Positions 58,571-64,000 of a stretch of 64,000 bases of DNA are shown here, piece after piece. Below the pieces are notes generated by a model, which did no database searches, had not been told where the DNA came from, and saw only the letters and a list, made by a program, of their open reading frames with translations. Positions within the stretch are counted from its first letter, which is position 1. Each line of letters begins with the position of its first letter. The translations under genes and the position numbers were made by a program. This DNA is from Arthrospira sp. PCC 9108 (lineage in GTDB: Bacteria; Cyanobacteriota; Cyanobacteriia; Cyanobacteriales; Microcoleaceae). The stretch is from assembly GCA_016745315.1 (NCBI GenBank), contig CP066886.1, forward strand, positions 558,001 through 622,000, written 5' to 3'.

Positions 58571-59203
58571 CTAAAAAACTACGGGCGGATCGTTGGGAGG
58601 ACGAACAGGAGGACGCACAGGATCGGGAGTGGTTACCGGGTTACTATGACCCCCGCCTCGCCTTCTGGCTTCGTCTAACTCCCGCTGAACCAGTTCGCCG
58701 AATCTGACAGTGGTTCGACGCACGCTTTCTTGACCCGGTGTTCCTTCGCTCATAGGATTAGCCCCCATCTTGAGAAAGTTACCCAGAAACTCACCCGCAC
58801 TGCGACCAGGAGAAATAGTTACTAAAAGGTTATTCGGGTTGCAAACGGAACTGCTATTGTTTGTCCAGCAGACGACATCATAGCCATTAACGCTTCCAGT
58901 CGTTAACAACAGATTACTCAGAAGCCCTCCACTCTGAGCCACAGCCCTGGTTAAACGTTGACTGACTATCTCACAGCGATTTTGGGGTGTATAGCCACCT
59001 GCTATAAAGGCTTGACTATTCCAGGTGATCAGAGGTTCACTTTGGTGTCCGGTACTAGCTACAGCAATGGTGGCATAACCGTTTCCGGCTGGAATACATC
59101 GAAAGGTGGTATTGGCAACAGCCGGTTGACTGGTGAGAGCCACGGCTGCTGAGACGGTTACACCAGCCATTGATAAGTTTAGCAATATTTTGGCTTTAGA
59201 CAT
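58571..59203 (-). CDS. COP23-domain secreted protein
   Basis: A 210-residue secreted protein. A signal peptide (VTVSAAVALTSQPAVA-NT) precedes a domain with the COP23 family pattern, first described as a circadian oscillating 23-kDa polypeptide in Cyanothece. The core has four Cys (TTFRCIP, QNRCEIV, DVVCWTN, SVCNPNN) that could form two disulfides, and the family block LLVTISPG. A Pro-rich C-terminal tail follows. It is the first gene of the secreted cluster, whose products probably work together in the envelope; that is inference. Confidence 0.8.
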   Translation of the reverse strand: MSKAKILLNLSMAGVTVSAAVALTSQPAVANTTFRCIPAGNGYATIAVASTGHQSEPLITWNSQAFIAGGYTPQNRCEIVSQRLTRAVAQSGGLLSNLLLTTGSVNGYDVVCWTNNSSSVCNPNNLLVTISPGRSAGEFLGNFLKMGANPMSEGTPGQESVRRTTVRFGELVQRELDEARRRGGGHSNPVTTPDPVRPPVRPPNDPPVVF

Positions 59204-59595
59204 TATGGTTTACTCCACAACGCAACTTCCCAATCCGATGGGTTTTCCTTCAGAGTCGGGAATTAATTTTTAGGTAGAATGCAATAGTCTATAAAAATCA
59301 CACCATGCAAAAAAGTTCGCCTGAATACATAATTGGATTTGGATAGAGTTCCAAATCTCTATACCTGACTACACCTCATATCCTAGCATGACATAGCTTG
59401 AATACAATAGTACTGATCAGTAAATTTATAAAATGTTACAAACCTTCATGGTTCTTGATAAGATTATCACATTCATTAAGAATCGTTGAATCAGCTTGTA
59501 TAAACAGAAATATATTTAATCACAATTTGTGTTAATGTCTTCAACTGGGTTGTGGAGGTTCCCCCCCCAGTTGATCATCCTTATAAAAATGTCTT

Positions 59596-59630
59596 TACAG
59601 CAGGGAAATCACTTACTTAAAACATTACCC
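59596..59630 (-). repeat. Inverted repeat arm, right side of the secreted-protein cluster
   Basis: The reverse complement reads GGGTAATGTTTTAAGT, then AAGT, then GATTTCCCTGCTGTA. It mirrors 55274-55304, with the sixteen-base core identical. Confidence 0.8.
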
Positions 59631-59807
59631 GCACCATAAACCCTTATTCCCCCCGGGATAGGGACGAGGGAAATCATATTGCATGATGACTGAAAGGGTT
59701 GTAAGTTTATAATCATCTGATGTAATCGCTCACATCGACATACTAAAAAATCATAAATTGTAGCTTGGGAAACCCAACCCCAGCCTACAGATAATCACCC
59801 CACAGAT

Positions 59808-59869
59808 AATCTGAAAAGCAATAGGGGATGTGTTTAACTAGGTTGAAATGGTGCGATCGCTCAAATTCA
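59808..59869 (+). repeat. Direct repeat flanking the secreted-protein cluster, right copy
   Basis: AATCTGAAAAGCAATAGGGG to GCTCAAATTCA in the same orientation as 55141-55214, lacking about 12 bases found in the left copy. Confidence 0.85.
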
Positions 59870-60077
59870 CCCACTCCCAACTACTCCCCGCAGCCTCCCA
59901 CCTCAACAACTTAGGCGTATTTACAACTCACCACAGCCAAAGTCGTCACCCTCCCAGACCGCCAAAAAAGTCAGGCGGTATCAGAAGATGCTACCTGAAA
60001 TCGATAAACAGACAGAACTATTGGGAAAGGTTGGCCATAATCAGGTAAGGGTGTGGGCTTTACAAATTTTGGATATC

Positions 60078-60280
60078 ATCTTATAAGTTCCTTATATTTT
60101 GCTGGTACTATGCTACATAGACCCTGATATACAGCCCAGTCTACCCATATAGAGCTGGTACCTAATAGTTTAGGAAACCAAAAGCCCTCAAGGGTTCATG
60201 CCCTTTCTGGGTGAGTAGGAGACCTAAATATCTAGTCCCTAGTGGGCTGGAAGTGGGGGCTGGGTTTTTCTTTCTGACAA
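60078..60280 (+). repeat. Single divergent copy of the 271-bp repeat unit
   Basis: The head (CTTATAAGTTCCTTATATTT, then ACCCTGATAT, then AGTCTACCCATA) and the tail (GGGGGCTGGGTTTTT) match the tandem array at 25701-27831 in the same order. The centre is different and shorter. It lies just downstream of the 3' end of the multi-domain response regulator gene, so the element is dispersed and not confined to the array. Confidence 0.7.
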
Positions 60281-60313
60281 TCTCGGTCAGTAGCTGCGGC
60301 TATGATGGATAAC

Positions 60314-62185
60314 TCACCTAGACTGTTTTCGGATCTGTTTAACTTTTCTTCTCAGTTGCGATCGCTCAATACGAGCCATAACGCGGGTGACTAATTCTGG
60401 GCCCATAATTGGTTTAGTAATAAAATCATCTGCGCCAGCTTCAAAAACCCTTTGGATCATATCAGAACTTTGATGTCCAGTGACCACCAAAATTGGTAAC
60501 TCTTCCCAAGCCGGGTCTTGTCGGACGACCTGACACAAATCCAAACCCGTATAGGTAGGTATTTGTACATCTAAAATTAATAAATCCGGGAGAGTTTGGG
60601 TTAGGACTTGCCAAAATTGGTTAGGTTCTCTCAAGCAAATCATATCAAATCCCCAGGGTTTGAGGATATTTCGCAAAACTTGCAAACAGATAGGATCATC
60701 TTCTACAATCAGAATCCGAGCATCTCGGCTGGGGGGTTTGGGGAGAACTTGTACGATCGCTTCAAAAATGTATTGAGGCGTAACGGGTTTGTGCAAAAAT
60801 CGTCTAGCCCCCAAACGCGCTGACATAATACGTTCCGACAGGTTATCCTCATAAGTAAAAATCAAAATAGGAATTTCCGGGAAACGTTGTCCGATGTTCT
60901 TGAGGAAATCAAATCCTGTCAAATCTTCCTCTGACAAATGGGGGTCTAATAAAATCGCATCAGGGAGAGTTTTGGTCAGCCACTGTCTAGCATTAGTCAA
61001 AGTGGAAACCGCGTCTATATTTAAGTTCCAAGCGCCAGCTTGACCTTGTAATTGTTCCGCTAAACTTCGATCAGCATCAATCAGCAAAATTTGATTAGAT
61101 GAAGCACAAATTTGGAAATATATCGGTTGAGGAGACTGGTTAATTTCATGACATAATTGGCGTATTTTTTCTTGAATTATACTGATATTTTTATATTTAT
61201 CTGATAAGCCATCATCATAGCTCAAGCAGTTTTCGATATCACGGGCTAATTCCGAACCTCGTTGATAGCCAAAAGAACCCAAACTTCCCGCTAAATTATG
61301 AGCAATTTCTTGAGCCTTTTCCCTGGCAATTTCTGAGATAGAATCATCCGAATAATTGATTAAAAACATGGTTTCTAAAAAGCCGACCTCTTCGTCAAAG
61401 GAATTCTGATATTTAGCCAAAATCTCCTCAATATTATGGTTAGATCGAGGGATTAAAGACGGTGAGTTATCCAGATATTCTGCCTGATTAGATTCAGTTT
61501 CTGGGGGTGGATTTAAGCGATATCCCAAGCCATAAATAGTCGCGATAATATCTGTAATCATCCCCGCATCTTTGAGAGTTCGGCGCAGGTCTTTAATTAA
61601 ATTAGTGACCGCATATTCGCTGGGTTCATTATCAAAAGACCAGAGTTGATCGATAATATCCTGACGGCTAAAAATCCGCTGTGGATTTTTCAGAAATAGC
61701 AACAGTAAATTATAGGCTTTTGGCTTAATATCAACAGGCTTGTTATCATAATAAACCTGTGCAGAAGTTTCATTAACCTGCAAGTTTTCCCAGGTAAATT
61801 GTAATGGTAATTGTGGCAAACTTTTCCTTCTTAATAAGGCTCTAATTCTCGCCAAAACTTGAGACGGGCTATAAGGTTTAGAAACAAAATCATCAGCGCC
61901 AGCATCTAATCCGGTAATAATCTCCTCATTAAGATTGCGTACAGTTAAAAGCAAAATAGGTTTGAGAAAACCTTGCTCGCGCAATTGACGACAAATTGCT
62001 AGTCCATTGATTCCGGGAAGCATCCAGTCAAGGATAATTAAATCATAATTCCATTCTAAAGCGAGTTCCAATCCGGTATGACCATCAACCGCCAAGTCAA
62101 CAATATAGTGATAGGCTTTTAACTCGTCAATCAGAGGAACAATTGCATTTCTATCATCCTCAACAATTAAAATTTTCATGAACAT
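60314..62185 (-). CDS. Hybrid response regulator REC-wHTH-HPt-REC-REC
   Basis: A 623-residue regulator. Receiver 1 has Asp53 (LIILDWMLPG) and Lys103 (VSKPYS). An OmpR winged helix (NLIKDLRRTL, IYGLGYRL) lies at about 130-230. An HPt-like helical domain with His in EIAHNLAGSLGSFGYQRGSE lies near 260-345. Receiver 2 (LLIDADRSL, ILLDPHLSEEDLTG, LHKPVT) and receiver 3 (IVEDDPICL, LILDVQIPTYTG, ITKPIMG) follow, with a basic tail. It can take part in a phosphorelay and bind DNA, an arrangement known in cyanobacterial RppA/PatA-like hybrids. No cognate kinase is adjacent. Confidence 0.9.
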   Translation of the reverse strand: MFMKILIVEDDRNAIVPLIDELKAYHYIVDLAVDGHTGLELALEWNYDLIILDWMLPGINGLAICRQLREQGFLKPILLLTVRNLNEEIITGLDAGADDFVSKPYSPSQVLARIRALLRRKSLPQLPLQFTWENLQVNETSAQVYYDNKPVDIKPKAYNLLLLFLKNPQRIFSRQDIIDQLWSFDNEPSEYAVTNLIKDLRRTLKDAGMITDIIATIYGLGYRLNPPPETESNQAEYLDNSPSLIPRSNHNIEEILAKYQNSFDEEVGFLETMFLINYSDDSISEIAREKAQEIAHNLAGSLGSFGYQRGSELARDIENCLSYDDGLSDKYKNISIIQEKIRQLCHEINQSPQPIYFQICASSNQILLIDADRSLAEQLQGQAGAWNLNIDAVSTLTNARQWLTKTLPDAILLDPHLSEEDLTGFDFLKNIGQRFPEIPILIFTYEDNLSERIMSARLGARRFLHKPVTPQYIFEAIVQVLPKPPSRDARILIVEDDPICLQVLRNILKPWGFDMICLREPNQFWQVLTQTLPDLLILDVQIPTYTGLDLCQVVRQDPAWEELPILVVTGHQSSDMIQRVFEAGADDFITKPIMGPELVTRVMARIERSQLRRKVKQIRKQSR

Positions 62186-62295
62186 CTCCTACTGATGCTA
62201 TCATCAACTCTCTAACCCTGACTAACAAGATAGGAAACCGGATAGAAAAAAGAAATAACTGTCTACTATATAAGTATCTCAACTCCTGACAAGTT

Positions 62296-64000
62296 TTACA
62301 CAACTCGACAGACAAAGTTAAAGGTAGCCCAAGCATTAATATCTAGGGCAAGATTATCAGTAGAAATCCCAGAACGTTCAACTCCTAGTTTACTAGCTTT
62401 TGCCAAATCCTCCAATACAGACCGGGAAACTTCCCAAGGATTTGACAGCAATTGCAGTCTATTTTTTGAACTGATGGAAGTTTGCTTTAAACCACGACTA
62501 ATAGCTGGTAAAGTCTGAGTAAAAGGGTAATGGCTAATAATCAGATAGGTTTCAATCAACCCAGCCGGACCCCGCACCAATTCTCCTAGGGTTTCGGTGG
62601 TGCTAGTTCCGCCATTAACATTAGCTGGGGGAATACTCATAGTTTTTCCCCCTTCTACCCGTAAAACCTGGGGTAAAATCATAGAACTGTCTTGAGTCTC
62701 AACTATGGGAGGTCTAGTAGCATCATAAACGTATGTTTGACCACGACTGTCAAACAGAAACATGATGAAATATAATGGGAGTTCACCATTATTCTGTAAT
62801 TGCATCTGAATACGACTCTCCTTTGGTATAGTCGGTATACCAAAGGTCTCGGAACGGTGTGCTACCGCTGGGGTAGAATTAGCATTATTTGGGCTGGTTA
62901 GGGTGAGTTGATCACTTCCCTGATGGGATAAATCAGGGGTTTCTCGTTTAGCGATCGCCCGTGACTGGGGAGTTAACATCCCTAGGGTAACTTTGGCTTT
63001 GAGTAAGTCAGAACGTTCATTTTCCGTCAGTCGTAGCAACTTAGCAGCTAATCGAGTTTTCAATTGAGGAACTAATCGTTGTACGGCGACTTTGACAGCC
63101 TCTCCACCTTCTCCTGCTGTATCGGGAAGCACCACCTGAGCGGGGGAAAATAGACCATAATGCCCTTGGAATAATGAATTCATCGAGCTACTCGGATTTT
63201 GAGCAATAGTAGTATCGCGTACAGCGCTGAATAGATAATCAATGGGTTGGTCGTTGCTAGTGATAGAGATATGATCAATACTAGACAAGGCACTGGTTGC
63301 ATCGACCCTTTCAATGCGATCGAGTTTAGAATCAAGACCAATTTTTAAGTTAATGTGGCGAGGTATAACCCGAATAGTCTCTTTAATAAATTGGCCGGAC
63401 TGAACCACAGGTGACTTGATACCACCCACTTCTAATATTCTCACCTCAGCGGTAGCGTGCAATGAGTTAGAGCCGCGAATTTGGAGTTTTGGCTGCACCT
63501 TAGCTTCTGTACTCTCAGTGTTTGATACAATGGTAAATAGGGAATTAATTTCTCCCGATTCCAGAACACAGCCAGGTAAACCAGCCAGTAGCAATTCCGT
63601 ACTTTTGCCATCCCCAGTCACAGCAGTAACAATTCCATCGACTGGGGGTGATGTTAGCGGTAGATTAATCATGGGTGGTTGATCATCTAACGTAATTCTA
63701 ACTTGACGCTGAAGCTGAGGTTGCTGGTTCGGTCCGGTAATACGTTCTACCACTCCGGCTACACGACCTAGAGTTTCTTTGAAGTCTGAGGTGGCTGTCG
63801 CATTCCAGAGAGTTTGAGTAAGGTTATAGGTAAACAATCCGGCGCTGAGTCCAGACCAAGTGGTTTCTGTAGCCATTTCGGTGGGTTTGCTGGCTGCTAA
63901 GACTATACCAGGAAGTTCTCCGAGGCGACGTTGTTCTAGTTGTTCGGGGTCGATTTGGTAGCGCTGTAGTAATTGTTGTTGTCGGGTAATGGTGCGATCG
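62296..64000 (-). CDS. Caspase-family (metacaspase/C14) protein, N-terminal part outside the window
   Basis: Only the C-terminal part is visible; the frame is open to the right edge, so the ATG at 63876 is internal. The block GELPGIVLAASKPTEMATET is the end of a cyanobacterial caspase domain (reporting the SKP-type catalytic-domain end), followed by SAGLFTYNLTQTLWNA and a long beta-rich C-terminal region. A late segment (YFIMFLFDSRGQTYVYDATR) matches extensions of secreted or scaffold-type orthocaspases. The catalytic His and Cys are not in the window. It may act in programmed cell death or defence. Confidence 0.72.
   Translation of the reverse strand, partial: DRTITRQQQLLQRYQIDPEQLEQRRLGELPGIVLAASKPTEMATETTWSGLSAGLFTYNLTQTLWNATATSDFKETLGRVAGVVERITGPNQQPQLQRQVRITLDDQPPMINLPLTSPPVDGIVTAVTGDGKSTELLLAGLPGCVLESGEINSLFTIVSNTESTEAKVQPKLQIRGSNSLHATAEVRILEVGGIKSPVVQSGQFIKETIRVIPRHINLKIGLDSKLDRIERVDATSALSSIDHISITSNDQPIDYLFSAVRDTTIAQNPSSSMNSLFQGHYGLFSPAQVVLPDTAGEGGEAVKVAVQRLVPQLKTRLAAKLLRLTENERSDLLKAKVTLGMLTPQSRAIAKRETPDLSHQGSDQLTLTSPNNANSTPAVAHRSETFGIPTIPKESRIQMQLQNNGELPLYFIMFLFDSRGQTYVYDATRPPIVETQDSSMILPQVLRVEGGKTMSIPPANVNGGTSTTETLGELVRGPAGLIETYLIISHYPFTQTLPAISRGLKQTSISSKNRLQLLSNPWEVSRSVLEDLAKASKLGVERSGISTDNLALDINAWATFNFVCRVV

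Larger units (their letters stand above)
59204..60313. other. Long intergenic region, 1.1 kb, no confident gene
   Basis: It contains the right inverted-repeat arm (59596-59630), the right direct-repeat copy (59808-59869) and the lone relative of the tandem-repeat unit (60078-60280). Between 59870 and 60080 several short open frames (for example one reading LPEIDKQTELLGKVGHNQV) could be remnants of a decayed gene, but I cannot assign a parent family. Confidence 0.5.

Noticed and set aside
59848-60048. 66-codon open frame
   Set aside because: It includes the flanking direct repeat, is basic and low in pattern, and other frames in the same stretch look equally (un)convincing. At most a gene remnant.
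54964-60313. Transposon or integrase carrying the secreted cluster
   Set aside because: No transposase or recombinase reading frame is present in the block; only the flanking repeats support a cassette.

Overview
This window is cyanobacterial DNA, most likely from a filamentous oscillatorialean close to Arthrospira/Limnospira. GCGATCGC (HIP1) octamers are scattered throughout. The gene set includes a phycobilin lyase (CpcT), sulfolipid synthase (SqdB), a Delta12 acyl-lipid desaturase (DesA), specialised NDH-1/CO2-uptake genes, a GUN4-domain protein, a CcsA/Ycf5 cytochrome assembly factor and a PrcA-like calcium-dependent protease. The genus is an inference; the phylum is not in doubt. I saw no rRNA, tRNA or CRISPR array.

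Layout. 1-22 kb: ordinary chromosomal genes (CBS-GAF histidine kinase, CDF metal transporter, Wzc-type tyrosine autokinase, CcsA, a secreted subtilase, BolA and monothiol glutaredoxin with a clear terminator, aldehyde dehydrogenase, CruA-type lycopene cyclase, a lipoprotein SPFH protein, a TpsB/ShlB-type outer-membrane transporter). 21.7-25.6 kb: a five-PAS histidine kinase followed by a CheY-like regulator. 25.7-27.8 kb: an array of eight non-coding ~271-bp tandem repeats, between that kinase and a divergent VanX-like dipeptidase. 28.5-28.9 kb: a second, smaller duplication. 29-46 kb: photosynthesis and metabolism genes (CpcT, SqdB, GUN4 protein, MoaD, NdhF-NdhD-CO2 hydration operon, UspA, YihY, ThrC, DesA, GlcD, TrpD).

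46.6-55 kb: a defence island on the minus strand in the order hsdM-hsdS-ptuA-ptuB-hsdR. A Septu-type ATPase/HNH pair sits between the specificity and restriction subunits of a type I restriction-modification system, the slot occupied by the anticodon nuclease gene prrC in the E. coli prr locus. 55.1-59.9 kb: a cluster of five secreted proteins (two trypsin-like proteases, two small SLH proteins, one COP23 protein), bracketed by an imperfect inverted repeat and by a direct repeat. 60-64 kb: a single divergent relative of the tandem-repeat unit, a REC-wHTH-HPt-REC-REC regulator, and the C-terminal part of a caspase-family protein that runs off the right edge.

Five genes (prcA-like, cruA-like, shlB-like, GUN4, ndhD) are each broken by an apparent one-base loss in a run of C on the coding strand. 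Uncorrected homopolymer miscalls are the simplest explanation, but real lesions or slippage are not excluded. The shlB-like gene also has an in-frame amber codon in its signal peptide, which makes it the best candidate for a true pseudogene.
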